Part shown: positions 27,797-36,173 of the stretch, piece by piece | How the letters are laid out: every line of letters starts with the position of its first letter | How positions within the stretch are numbered: the first letter of the stretch is position 1 | From: DATDPM01 sp041498815 | GTDB taxonomy: Bacteria; Pseudomonadota; Alphaproteobacteria; DATDPM01 | Assembly (NCBI GenBank): GCA_041498815.1 | Contig: JBGQJC010000005.1 | Coordinates: 1 to 64,000, forward strand | DNA: 64,000 nt | Direction: 5' to 3' | Notes under the pieces: model-generated | Told to the model about the DNA's origin: nothing | The model's input: only the letters and a program-made list of their open reading frames with translations | Databases searched by the model: none | Made by a program: the position numbers and the translations under genes

Positions 27797-28690
27797 TTGA
27801 ACGGATTTCTGAATTTTTCGCGCACCACGTTGCTGCTGGCGGGCTTGACCGGCCTGTTCCTGGCCGCCGGCTATTTGATCGGCGGCGAGAGCGGCATGGC
27901 GGTCGCGTTCCTGTTCGCGCTCGGCACCAACCTATTCGCCTATTGGAACGCAGACAAAGTCCTCTTGTCCATGTACGGCGCCAAGGAAGTGGACGAAAAG
28001 AGCGCGCCCGCGCTCTACGGCACGGTCCGCACCCTGGCCGGCCGCGCCGGACTCCCGATGCCGCGCGTCTATATCGTGGACAATCCCCAGCCCAATGCCT
28101 TCGCCACGGGCCGCAATCCCGCCCACGCCGCGGTCGCGGTCACGACCGGCCTTATCCGGAATCTCACCATGGAACAGGTCGCGGGCGTGCTCTCCCACGA
28201 GCTCACCCATATTCGCAATCGCGACACGCTCACCATGACGGTCACGGCGACGATTGCGGGCGCGGTCTCGATGCTCGCCAATTTCGCCTTCTTCTTCGGC
28301 AATAACCGCAACAATCCTCTCGGCTTCCTCGGCGTGATTCTGGTGGCGCTGTTGGCGCCGGTCGCCGCCGTCTTGGTCCAGCTTGCGATCTCGCGCGGAC
28401 GGGAATACGAAGCCGACCGGGGCGGCGCCGGGATATCCGGCAATCCCTTGCCGCTCGCCTCCGCCCTGGAGAAGCTGGAGCAGGCACGCCTTCAAATCGG
28501 CAATGAGGAGGCCGAGCGCAATCCCGCAACCGCCCATCTCTTCATCGTCAATCCGCTGCGGGGCGGCGGGGTTGGCTCCCTGTTCTCGACCCATCCCCCG
28601 ATCGCGGAGCGCATCGCCCGCCTCCGCGCCATGGCCGCCCGCGCCGGCACATCCCCGATCCCGCCCTCCGGCCACGGACCCTGGGGCTAA
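27797..28690 (+). CDS. htpX: HtpX-type membrane metalloprotease (M48B)
   Basis: 297 residues, TTG start. HtpX degrades misfolded inner-membrane proteins, working alongside FtsH. Membrane segments are at about 10-26 and 33-50, and two more follow the active site (about 150-170 and 178-198). Zinc site HELTH is at 134-138, and the third ligand lies in GREYEADRGG (about 203-212). RVYIVDNPQPNAFATG (90-105) is characteristic. The C-terminus ends with FSTHPPIAERIARL. It is followed 60 bp later by rsmB. Confidence 0.94.
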   Translation: MNGFLNFSRTTLLLAGLTGLFLAAGYLIGGESGMAVAFLFALGTNLFAYWNADKVLLSMYGAKEVDEKSAPALYGTVRTLAGRAGLPMPRVYIVDNPQPNAFATGRNPAHAAVAVTTGLIRNLTMEQVAGVLSHELTHIRNRDTLTMTVTATIAGAVSMLANFAFFFGNNRNNPLGFLGVILVALLAPVAAVLVQLAISRGREYEADRGGAGISGNPLPLASALEKLEQARLQIGNEEAERNPATAHLFIVNPLRGGGVGSLFSTHPPIAERIARLRAMAARAGTSPIPPSGHGPWG

Positions 28691-28749
28691 AACCGGCGCC
28701 GCTTCGGACAAAGCTTTCGCCGGCGGCCGGTTTCCGCTAAAGGGTCGCC

Positions 28750-30084
28750 ATGTCGGGAAGCGTCCTCTCGCCCCGCACCGCCGCCTTGGAAGTGCTGCAG
28801 GATACCTTGCGGCGCGGCCGCCCCTTCGACGACGCGTTTTCCGGCCATTCCGGGCTTGCCCAGATGACCGACCGCGACCGCGCCTTCGTGCACCTCCTGG
28901 TCGCAACCGTGCTGCGGCGCTTGGGCCAGATCGACGCCCTCATTGCCGCCTTTTTGGAGCGCCCGCTCCCAGTCGGCACGGCTGCGGTGCAGGAATCGCT
29001 GCGGCTTGGCGTTGCCCAGCTCATGTTCCTCAAGACGCCGCCCCATGCCGCTGTGGACACCACCGTCAAGTTGATCGAGGAAACGGGCCACGCCGCCTTG
29101 AAGGGTCTCGCCAACGCGCTGCTGCGGCGCGTCGCCCGCGAGGGCGAGGCCATACTGGCCGGCCAGGACGCCCCGCGCCTCAACACCCCGGATTGGCTCT
29201 GGGATTCCTGGGTCGCCGCCTACGGCGAAGACACCGCGCGCGCGATCGGGGCCGCCAATATGGCCGAGCCGCCGCTCGATTTCTCGGTCAAGGACGATAC
29301 CGCCAAATGGGCCGAAAAACTTGGCGCCGCGGTGCTTGCCACCGGAACGCTGCGCCGCCCCGGTGGGTCCCAAGGCGGCGGCGGGATCGTCTCCAGCCTC
29401 CCCGGCTTTGCCGACGGGGCGTGGTGGATCCAGGACGCGGCCGCGGCGTTGCCGGTGAAATTGCTCGGCGACGTCGCGGGCAAAGCGGTGATCGAGCTGT
29501 GCGCGGCGCCGGGCGGAAAAACCGCGCAGCTCTCGGCCGCCGGCGCCGAGGTCCGGGCGGTCGAACTTTGGCCGCCGCGGATCGAAATTCTGCGCAAGAA
29601 CCTGAAGCGCCTTCATTTGGATGCCATCATCATCGGCGCCAACGCGACGCGCTGGCGCCCAAGCAAACCGGCGCCATTCGTGCTGCTCGATGCGCCTTGC
29701 ACCGCGACCGGCGCGATGCGCCGCCACCCCGACATCGCGCGCCTCAAGACCCCGCAAGACGTCACGCGCATGGCGGCACTTCAGGACCAGTTGCTGGACG
29801 CAGCAGCCGAGATGGTCGCCCCCGGCGGCGTCCTCGTCTATTGCACCTGCTCGCTTCAGCCCGAGGAAGGGCCGCAGCGCATCGCAGCCATGCTGGCCCG
29901 CAACGATTCCTTTGCCCGCGAAAAGATCGGGGCCGAAGAACTGAACGGACTTGCGGAGCTCATATCCCCGGAGGGCGATCTCCGCACGCTCCCCTGTCAT
30001 CTGGGCGGGGCCATGGCTGCAAACGGCGGTCCGCCCGGCGGGCTCGACGGTTTCTATGCCGCGCGCTTGCGGCGCAAGGCCTAG
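28750..30084 (+). CDS. rsmB: 16S rRNA m5C967 methyltransferase (RsmB/Sun family)
   Basis: 444 residues. The N-terminal NusB-like domain (about 1-135; ALEVLQDTLRRG, RDRAFVHLLVATVLRRLGQID) precedes a SAM-dependent methyltransferase domain. VIELCAAPGGKTAQL (motif I, about 247-261), DAPCTATGAMRRHPDI (about 315-330, motif IV with one catalytic Cys) and YCTCSLQPEEG (motif VI with the nucleophilic Cys) identify an m5C RNA methyltransferase. The NusB fusion points to RsmB. The heparinase gene follows after 32 bp. Confidence 0.92.
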   Translation: MSGSVLSPRTAALEVLQDTLRRGRPFDDAFSGHSGLAQMTDRDRAFVHLLVATVLRRLGQIDALIAAFLERPLPVGTAAVQESLRLGVAQLMFLKTPPHAAVDTTVKLIEETGHAALKGLANALLRRVAREGEAILAGQDAPRLNTPDWLWDSWVAAYGEDTARAIGAANMAEPPLDFSVKDDTAKWAEKLGAAVLATGTLRRPGGSQGGGGIVSSLPGFADGAWWIQDAAAALPVKLLGDVAGKAVIELCAAPGGKTAQLSAAGAEVRAVELWPPRIEILRKNLKRLHLDAIIIGANATRWRPSKPAPFVLLDAPCTATGAMRRHPDIARLKTPQDVTRMAALQDQLLDAAAEMVAPGGVLVYCTCSLQPEEGPQRIAAMLARNDSFAREKIGAEELNGLAELISPEGDLRTLPCHLGGAMAANGGPPGGLDGFYAARLRRKA

Positions 30085-30116
30085 ACCGTGAGCCGCGCGC
30101 GCCAGAAGCTGGGCCG

Positions 30117-31823
30117 ATGATGCCATTCCCGCCCATGCCCGAACTCCGGCGCGCCGCGCATTGCGCCATACGCAGCATCAACGCGGGGTTAAGCGAGCTT
30201 TGCTTCCGCGTTCCCCTCTACAAATTGACTCTCGCCAGGCGCGGCCCCCGCGAAATCCGCCATGCCGCGCCCGATCCCTGGCCGGGCTTCCCGGCGCGCG
30301 GCGAGGCGATCGTCGAAGGGCGCTTCGCTTTGGGCGGCGAAACCGTTTTCGGCGACCTGGCGGCCTGGGGCGGCGATGCCGGGCCCGCCTGGCGCGAAGC
30401 CTTTCATTCCTTCGAATGGCTGCGCGACCTGCGGGCGCTGGGCGGCGACCCGGCGCATCAGCGCGCGCGCAAGCTGGTCAAGGATTGGATCACGCGCTGC
30501 GATGGCTGGAGCACGCCCGCCTGGCGCGGCGACGTTTTGGGACGGCGCCTCGCCTCCTGGGTTTCCCATTACGATTTCTTCGCCGCCGGGGCGGACGCCG
30601 CCTTCCGCGCCCAGGTGCTGGTTTCGCTGGCGCGCCAGACGCGACACCTGTCGCGCATATTGCCGGGCGCCTTGGATGGTGCTGCGCTTTTGTCGGCGAT
30701 CAAGGGTCTGGTGCTGGCGAGCTTGGCGCTTCCCAATTCCACCCGCGCGCTCGCTCGCGCCCTCGATCTTCTGGCGCGCGAGCTGCCGCGGCAAATACTT
30801 CCCGACGGCGGGCACGTCGAGCGCTGCCCGTCGTTGCAGCTTTCCGTGCTGCGCGATCTCGTGGATTTGCGCGGCGCGTTATTGGCGGCGCAATATCCGG
30901 TGCCCGAGGAACTTTTGAATGCCATCGACCGCGTCGCGCCGATGCTGCGCTTCTTCCGCTTGGGCGACGGCGGGCTCGCGCTGTTCAATTCCGGCGGCGA
31001 GGAAGAGCCCTGGCTCATCGACCTCGTGCTCACGCGCGCCGACGCCAAGGGCAAGCCGCTCTCCGCAGCACCCCACAGCCGGTTTCAAAGATTGGCGTTG
31101 GGGCGCAGCGTCGTGGTGCTCGATGCCGGGGCGCCCGTCTCCGTCCATTGCGCCCGCGGCATTGCCGAGCGCGCCCATGCCGGGACGCTCGCTTTCGAAA
31201 TGAGCGAGGCCAAGGACCGGCTGATCGTGAATTGCGGCCCGGCGCCCGCGCGCACGCCGGAATGGAACCGCGCGGCGCGCGCCACGGCCGCCCATTCGAC
31301 GCTCGTCGTCGCCGACACCAATTCGGCCGAAATCCGCGAAGACCGCCTGGCGAACGGCCCCGAGAGCGTGCTCTGCCGGCGCACCGAAACCGAGGAGGGC
31401 ATCACCCTCGAAGCCCAGCACGACGGATATGCCGGGCCATTCGGCTTGGTGCATCGCCGCCGCCTGACCCTCAGCGCCGGCGGCGAGGAATTGCGCGGCG
31501 AGGATTCGCTTATCGCGGCCGGCAAGCGCCGCAAAAGATCGGAGCATCCGTTTGCGATCCGGTTCCATCTTCATCCCGACGTGAAGGCCTTGCCGCTCCA
31601 AGACGCCCACTCCGTGCTCCTCAAGCTCGCCTCGGGAATGGGCGTGCGTTTCGCCGCCACCGGCGGGTCGGTTGCGATCGAGGACAGCGTTTATCTCGGG
31701 ACCGGGGAGCCGCGCAAAAGCCGCCAGATCGTGGTGACCGGTACCGCAAAACCGGCAAAGGAAGGCGAGGCCGCGGTCGTCTCGTGGGTGCTGGCCCGCG
31801 CCGGGGCGAAGCCGGGGCGCTAA
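30117..31823 (+). CDS. Heparinase II/III-family protein
   Basis: 568 residues from ATG 30117; the much longer open frame upstream runs through rsmB and is not used. The N-terminal half is a helical (alpha/alpha) toroid with WREAFHSFEWLRDLRALGG (about 92-110) and GGHVERCPSLQLSVLRDL (about 229-246, with the His/Glu/Arg/Ser cluster of the family). The C-terminal half is beta-rich (HSTLVVADTNSAEI, YAGPFGLVHRR, FAIRFHLHPD). Heparinase II/III proteins are polysaccharide lyases. This alphaproteobacterial branch, often next to rsmB and purH, has no proven substrate. No signal peptide is visible. Confidence 0.88.
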   Translation: MMPFPPMPELRRAAHCAIRSINAGLSELCFRVPLYKLTLARRGPREIRHAAPDPWPGFPARGEAIVEGRFALGGETVFGDLAAWGGDAGPAWREAFHSFEWLRDLRALGGDPAHQRARKLVKDWITRCDGWSTPAWRGDVLGRRLASWVSHYDFFAAGADAAFRAQVLVSLARQTRHLSRILPGALDGAALLSAIKGLVLASLALPNSTRALARALDLLARELPRQILPDGGHVERCPSLQLSVLRDLVDLRGALLAAQYPVPEELLNAIDRVAPMLRFFRLGDGGLALFNSGGEEEPWLIDLVLTRADAKGKPLSAAPHSRFQRLALGRSVVVLDAGAPVSVHCARGIAERAHAGTLAFEMSEAKDRLIVNCGPAPARTPEWNRAARATAAHSTLVVADTNSAEIREDRLANGPESVLCRRTETEEGITLEAQHDGYAGPFGLVHRRRLTLSAGGEELRGEDSLIAAGKRRKRSEHPFAIRFHLHPDVKALPLQDAHSVLLKLASGMGVRFAATGGSVAIEDSVYLGTGEPRKSRQIVVTGTAKPAKEGEAAVVSWVLARAGAKPGR

Positions 31824-33085
31824 AGCTCCCAGCGGCGGATTGAATCTTGAAGCTTCAGGTTCCGCCACAGTCCCTTGATGTCGGCCACCAGCCCGCCGGG
31901 TTTCACTAGTGCTGCCAGATCGGCGGGCGAGAACGCGCGGTATTCGTCATGGGCCACGGCGCCGACCACGCAATCGAATTTCTGATCCTTTGGAATGCGC
32001 GGCGCGAGCGCGATGCGATAAAGTGCGGCGGCTTCGCGCGAATCGGCCAGCGGGTCGTGCACGGTGACGCGGTGTCCGTAATCCGCGAGGCCCCTCACGA
32101 CATCCGCTACCTTGGAATTGCGCAAATCGGGCACGTTTTCCTTGAAGGTCAGGCCGAGGACGAGAATCTCCTTATGGCCCTGGTCGCCGCCAAGCTCGCG
32201 CGCGATGCGCTCGGCGACGAAGGTTCCCATCCGGTCGTTGATGCGCCGCCCGGCCAGGATCACTTCCGGGTGGTGGCCGAGCTGCTCGGCGCAATGGGCG
32301 AGATAGAAGGGATCGACGCCGATGCAATGCCCGCCCACCAGCCCGGGCCGGAAGTCGAGAAAGTTCCATTTCGTGCGCGCGGCGTCCAAGACGTCGAACA
32401 TGGACAGGCCCAGCTTCTGGAAAATCTGCGCGACCTCGTTGATGAAGGCGATGTTGATGTCGCGCTGGGCGTTCTCGATCACCTTGGCCGCTTCCGCCGT
32501 GCGGATGTCCTTGGCAACATAGACGCCGGCCTCGGTCACGGCGCCGTAAATGCCCGCGAGCGTGGCGGCCACCTCCGGAGTCTGCCCCGCGACCACTTTA
32601 ACGATCTTCTCCAGCGTATGGGTGCGGTCGCCGGGATTGATGCGCTCGGGCGAATAGCCGAGGAAGAAATCGCGGCCCGGCGCGAGGCCCGAAACCTTGG
32701 CGATCTCCGGCCCGCAGATGCCTTCGGTGACGCCGGGATAGACCGTGCTCTCGAAGACCACGATGGCGCCCTTGGCCACGGCGGCGCCCACGGTGCGGCA
32801 GGCGGCAAGCACCAGGGACAGATCGGGCCGGTTCTTGTCGTCCACGGGTGTCGGCACCGTGACGATGAATACGTCCGCGCCTTTGATGTCATTGGGCGCG
32901 GCTGTGATCCGCATCTTGGCCGCGCTGAGAACGGCCGTATCGACCTCGCCGGTCCGATCGATCCCCGACTTCAATTGCTCGACGCGCTCGGCGTTCACGT
33001 CGAAACCGGTGACGTCGTGATGGCGGGCGAGTGCCACGCAAAGTGGCAGCCCGACGTAGCCGAGGCCGATGACGGCGATGCGCAC
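31820..33085 (-). CDS. UDP-N-acetylhexosamine 6-dehydrogenase (TviB/WbpO-like)
   Basis: 421 residues, GTG start at 33085 preceded by CCAGGGG. It oxidises C6 of a UDP-HexNAc twice to the uronic acid using NAD. The NAD loop is AVIGLGYVGLPL (4-15). The nucleophilic cysteine is Cys254 in GGHCIGVDPFYL. FESTVYPGVTEGICGP (111-126), FFLGYSPERINPGD (140-153) and LGLTFKENVPDLRNSK identify the TviB/WbpO/CapL branch rather than UDP-glucose dehydrogenase. It overlaps the heparinase gene end by four bases, tail to tail. Together with the next two genes it should supply a surface-polysaccharide sugar. Confidence 0.9.
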   Translation of the reverse strand: MRIAVIGLGYVGLPLCVALARHHDVTGFDVNAERVEQLKSGIDRTGEVDTAVLSAAKMRITAAPNDIKGADVFIVTVPTPVDDKNRPDLSLVLAACRTVGAAVAKGAIVVFESTVYPGVTEGICGPEIAKVSGLAPGRDFFLGYSPERINPGDRTHTLEKIVKVVAGQTPEVAATLAGIYGAVTEAGVYVAKDIRTAEAAKVIENAQRDINIAFINEVAQIFQKLGLSMFDVLDAARTKWNFLDFRPGLVGGHCIGVDPFYLAHCAEQLGHHPEVILAGRRINDRMGTFVAERIARELGGDQGHKEILVLGLTFKENVPDLRNSKVADVVRGLADYGHRVTVHDPLADSREAAALYRIALAPRIPKDQKFDCVVGAVAHDEYRAFSPADLAALVKPGGLVADIKGLWRNLKLQDSIRRWEL

Positions 33086-33199
33086 GGCAATCCCCTGGAG
33101 AGGCGGGCGGTGGCGCGATTCCTTGCCCTCCCGCCCCGGCTTTGTCAATGCGGGCGGCCCGGCTTTCGCCGCCCTTGGCCCGCGCGGTATAACCGGCCC

Positions 33200-34207
33200 A
33201 TGGGGGGAGCGGGTTACGTCCTGGCCTTTGCCGTGGTCTTCGCCGCGGTGCTTTTCGGCACCGGCGCCGCCGCGAAGTATCTGCGGGCGCGCGCCATCCT
33301 CGATCGGCCCAACGAGCGCAGCAGCCATGCCGCGCCCACGCCCAGGGGCGGCGGCATCGCGGTCAGCGCGGTGTTGATATCGGCCTTCGCCGCGATCGGT
33401 TTCGTCACGGCGGAACGCCCCACGGCCTCGGCCGCACTTCTTATAGGGGCGCTCGTTCTCGCCGCCGTTTCCTGGATCGACGATCTGCGCGGCTTGCCGC
33501 CTTGGCTGCGGCTTGCGGTGCAGGTTGCCGCGGCGACTTCCGCGCTGCCGGCGCTCCCCCTATCGGGACTCGTATTCCAGGGATTGTTGCCGCCTCTCGC
33601 CGATCACGCGGCTGCGGTACTGCTCTGGGTCTGGTTCGTCAATCTGTTCAATTTCATGGACGGGATCGATGGGATCGCGGGGGTGGAGGCGGCCACCAAT
33701 GGGTTCGGGTTGTTTCTCATTGCGCTTCTGTTTCCGGCTGCCGGTGCGCTACCGGGGTTTGCGCTCTATGCGCTCACCATCGCCGCCGCCGCGCTAGGCT
33801 TCCTGTGGTGGAATTGGGAGCCGGCCAAGGTGTTCTTGGGCGACGTGGGAAGCGTGCCGCTCGGATTCCTGCTGGGCTTTCTGCTTTTGTCCCTGGCGGC
33901 GGCGGGCTTATGGCCTGCCGCGCTCATCCTGCCGCTTTATTACCTCGCCGATTCGGGCGTCACGCTGATGCGCCGTATCGCCGCGGGCGAGAAAATTTGG
34001 CAGGCGCATGCCGGCCATTTCTATCAGCGCGCCGCGCGCCGCATCGGCTCCCATGCCGCAACGGTGCGGGCGATTGCTTTCGCCAACCTCGGCCTCATGG
34101 GCCTGGCGCTTTTGGCCTGCGTTGGCTTTGAGGCGGCGGCGCTGGTTTCGGCCGCCGCGGTCACGGCCCTGCTTCTGGCCTATCTCGCGGGGGGCTTGAA
34201 GCCATGA
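33200..34207 (+). CDS. Family 4 undecaprenyl-phosphate sugar-1-phosphate transferase (WecA/WbpL-like)
   Basis: 335 residues with about ten membrane helices. DRPNERSSHAAPTPRGGG (36-53), WIDDLRGLPPWLR (about 94-106), NLFNFMDGIDGIAG (about 151-164) and KVFLGDVGSVPLG (about 211-223) are the cytoplasmic catalytic loops of the MraY/WecA/WbpL superfamily. The enzyme loads a HexNAc-1-phosphate onto undecaprenyl phosphate, the first membrane step of O-antigen or capsule synthesis. It is far from the mur genes and lacks MraY-specific features, so a polysaccharide role is favoured. It diverges from the dehydrogenase and precedes the CapD-like gene by 31 bp. Confidence 0.9.
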   Translation: MGGAGYVLAFAVVFAAVLFGTGAAAKYLRARAILDRPNERSSHAAPTPRGGGIAVSAVLISAFAAIGFVTAERPTASAALLIGALVLAAVSWIDDLRGLPPWLRLAVQVAAATSALPALPLSGLVFQGLLPPLADHAAAVLLWVWFVNLFNFMDGIDGIAGVEAATNGFGLFLIALLFPAAGALPGFALYALTIAAAALGFLWWNWEPAKVFLGDVGSVPLGFLLGFLLLSLAAAGLWPAALILPLYYLADSGVTLMRRIAAGEKIWQAHAGHFYQRAARRIGSHAATVRAIAFANLGLMGLALLACVGFEAAALVSAAAVTALLLAYLAGGLKP

Positions 34208-34238
34208 TCTGCCTCCCGCCCTGTGCTATTTTCGGGCG

Positions 34239-36173
34239 GTGACCGCCATGCCGCGCTTGCGCCGGATCAGCCGCGCCAATATCACCTTCGCCCACGATAT
34301 CGTGATGGCGGCGCTCTCGTTTGTCCTCTCGCTTTATTTGCGGGTCGGCGATCAGATCTTCGCATACTCGCCGGAATTCGTGCTGCGCGGGACCTTCACC
34401 TTCACGGCGATCGCGGCCGCCGTGTTCTGGTGGACCGGGCTCTATCGCGGCGTGTGGCGCTACGCCTCGCTCAACGACATGGTGGCGATCGCCAAGGCGG
34501 TGACGCTTGTCGCCCTCATCTTCCTGGCGTTCCAGTTCCTCGCCACCCGCCTCGAGGATTTCCCGCGCTCGGCCCAGGTCATCAATTGGTTCGTCCTCAT
34601 TTTCCTTTTGGGGGGCCCGCGCTTCGTCTATCGCGTGGCGAAGGACCGGGGGTTCCGCTTCGTTCTGAAGCGCGAAACCCATCCCCAGATTCCGGTGCTG
34701 CTGATCGGCACGGGCGACGCGGCGGAGCTTTTCATCCGCGAGATGGGACGCGATGCGAACGCGCCCTACCGCGTCGTCGGGTTTCTTTCGGCCAAGGACG
34801 GGCGCGTTGGACGCCACATCCACGGCGTCGAGGTGTTGGGCGATTTCGGCGATCTCGACACGGTCGTGGAAAATCTGTCGACGCAAGGCGAGCGGCCCCA
34901 GCGCATGATCATCACCAGCGACCGCATTGCGGGCGAAACCGTGCGCGCGCTGCTCGAGTCGTCCTTCCGCCTCGGCATCGCATTGTCCCGTCTTCCGCGC
35001 CTGACCGATTTCAAGAGCGGCACGCCCGAGAAGCTGGAGGTGCGGCCGGTCGCCATCGAAGACCTGTTGTTCCGGCCGCAAACGGTGCTCGACCGCGAAT
35101 CGATGCGGGCCCTTCTGGCGGGAAAGCGCGTGCTCGTCACCGGGGCGGGCGGCACCATCGGCGCGGAGCTGGTGCGCCAGATCTCCGATTTCGGCCCGGC
35201 CCATCTGTCGTTGCTCGATAACGGCGAGTTCGCGCTTTACGCCATCGACCGCGAATTGTCCGAGCGCCACGCCGGCCTGCCAAGAGCCGCGATTTTCGCC
35301 GATGTGCGCGATAGCGCCCGCGTCAACGAGTTGATGAAAAGCCAATCGCCTGAACTCGTGTTCCACGCCGCGGCCTTGAAGCACGTGCCGGTGGTGGAAG
35401 ACCACCCCAACGAAGGCGCCCTCACCAACGCGATCGGAACGCGCAACGTCGCCGATGCCTGCGCCGCTGCGGCTGTGCGCGCCATGGTGCTGATCTCGAC
35501 CGACAAGGCGGTCAATCCGACCAGCGTGATGGGGGCGACCAAGCGTTTGGCCGAAAGCTATTGCCAGGCGCGCGACGTCGTTTCACGCCGCGGTACGAAC
35601 ATCACGCGGTTTTTGACGGTGCGCTTCGGCAACGTGCTGGGTTCGACCGGCTCGGTCGTGCCCCTGTTCCAGCACCAGCTGCAGCGGGGCCTGCCGCTGA
35701 CCGTCACCGATCCCGCCATGACCCGCTTCTTCATGACCGTGCGCGAGGCGGTGGAACTCGTGCTTCAGGCGTCGGCACTGGGGGCCGCCGGCGGCGAGGA
35801 GGGGCGCATCTTCGTCCTCGACATGGGCGATCCGGTCAAGATCCTCGACCTTGCCCATCAGATGATAAGGCTTGCCGGGCTGACGCCCGATCGCGACGTG
35901 CCGGTCGTTTTCACTGGCGTGCGCCCCGGCGAAAAATTGCATGAGGAACTTTTCCACGGCGCGGAAAAAATCGAGCCGACCGAGGCGAAGGGAATTTTGC
36001 TCGCGGCGCCCCGCACCGCCGACTTGGCCGTGCTCTTGCGCGCCTTCGAGGAATTGGAAGAGGCGGCAAAGGCCGGGCGCAGCGAACAGACGCTGAGCCT
36101 GCTGGCGCGGTTCGTTCCCGAATACCGGCCCCTGCACGAGACCGGCGACGCCCGGCGGGCCGTCCGCCCGTGA
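34239..36173 (+). CDS. CapD/WbpM-like membrane nucleotide-sugar dehydratase/epimerase
   Basis: 644 residues from GTG 34239 (ATG 34248 is an alternative). Four N-terminal membrane helices (about 20-130) lead to a degenerate Rossmann domain (IPVLLIGTGDAAELFIREM, about 150-168) and a catalytic SDR domain with VLVTGAGGTIGAELV (about 298-312) and LISTDKAVNPTSVMGATKR (about 417-435). The usual YxxxK tyrosine is Met in MGATK, as in WbpM and FlaA1-type 4,6-dehydratases. The enzyme makes 4-keto-6-deoxy sugars from UDP-GlcNAc. The stop overlaps the purH GTG, so purH may be co-transcribed. Confidence 0.9.
   Translation: MTAMPRLRRISRANITFAHDIVMAALSFVLSLYLRVGDQIFAYSPEFVLRGTFTFTAIAAAVFWWTGLYRGVWRYASLNDMVAIAKAVTLVALIFLAFQFLATRLEDFPRSAQVINWFVLIFLLGGPRFVYRVAKDRGFRFVLKRETHPQIPVLLIGTGDAAELFIREMGRDANAPYRVVGFLSAKDGRVGRHIHGVEVLGDFGDLDTVVENLSTQGERPQRMIITSDRIAGETVRALLESSFRLGIALSRLPRLTDFKSGTPEKLEVRPVAIEDLLFRPQTVLDRESMRALLAGKRVLVTGAGGTIGAELVRQISDFGPAHLSLLDNGEFALYAIDRELSERHAGLPRAAIFADVRDSARVNELMKSQSPELVFHAAALKHVPVVEDHPNEGALTNAIGTRNVADACAAAAVRAMVLISTDKAVNPTSVMGATKRLAESYCQARDVVSRRGTNITRFLTVRFGNVLGSTGSVVPLFQHQLQRGLPLTVTDPAMTRFFMTVREAVELVLQASALGAAGGEEGRIFVLDMGDPVKILDLAHQMIRLAGLTPDRDVPVVFTGVRPGEKLHEELFHGAEKIEPTEAKGILLAAPRTADLAVLLRAFEELEEAAKAGRSEQTLSLLARFVPEYRPLHETGDARRAVRP

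Noticed and set aside
28383..30116. Extension of the heparinase gene through rsmB
   Set aside because: Arg/Pro-rich shadow translation of htpX and rsmB; the family domain begins after 30117.
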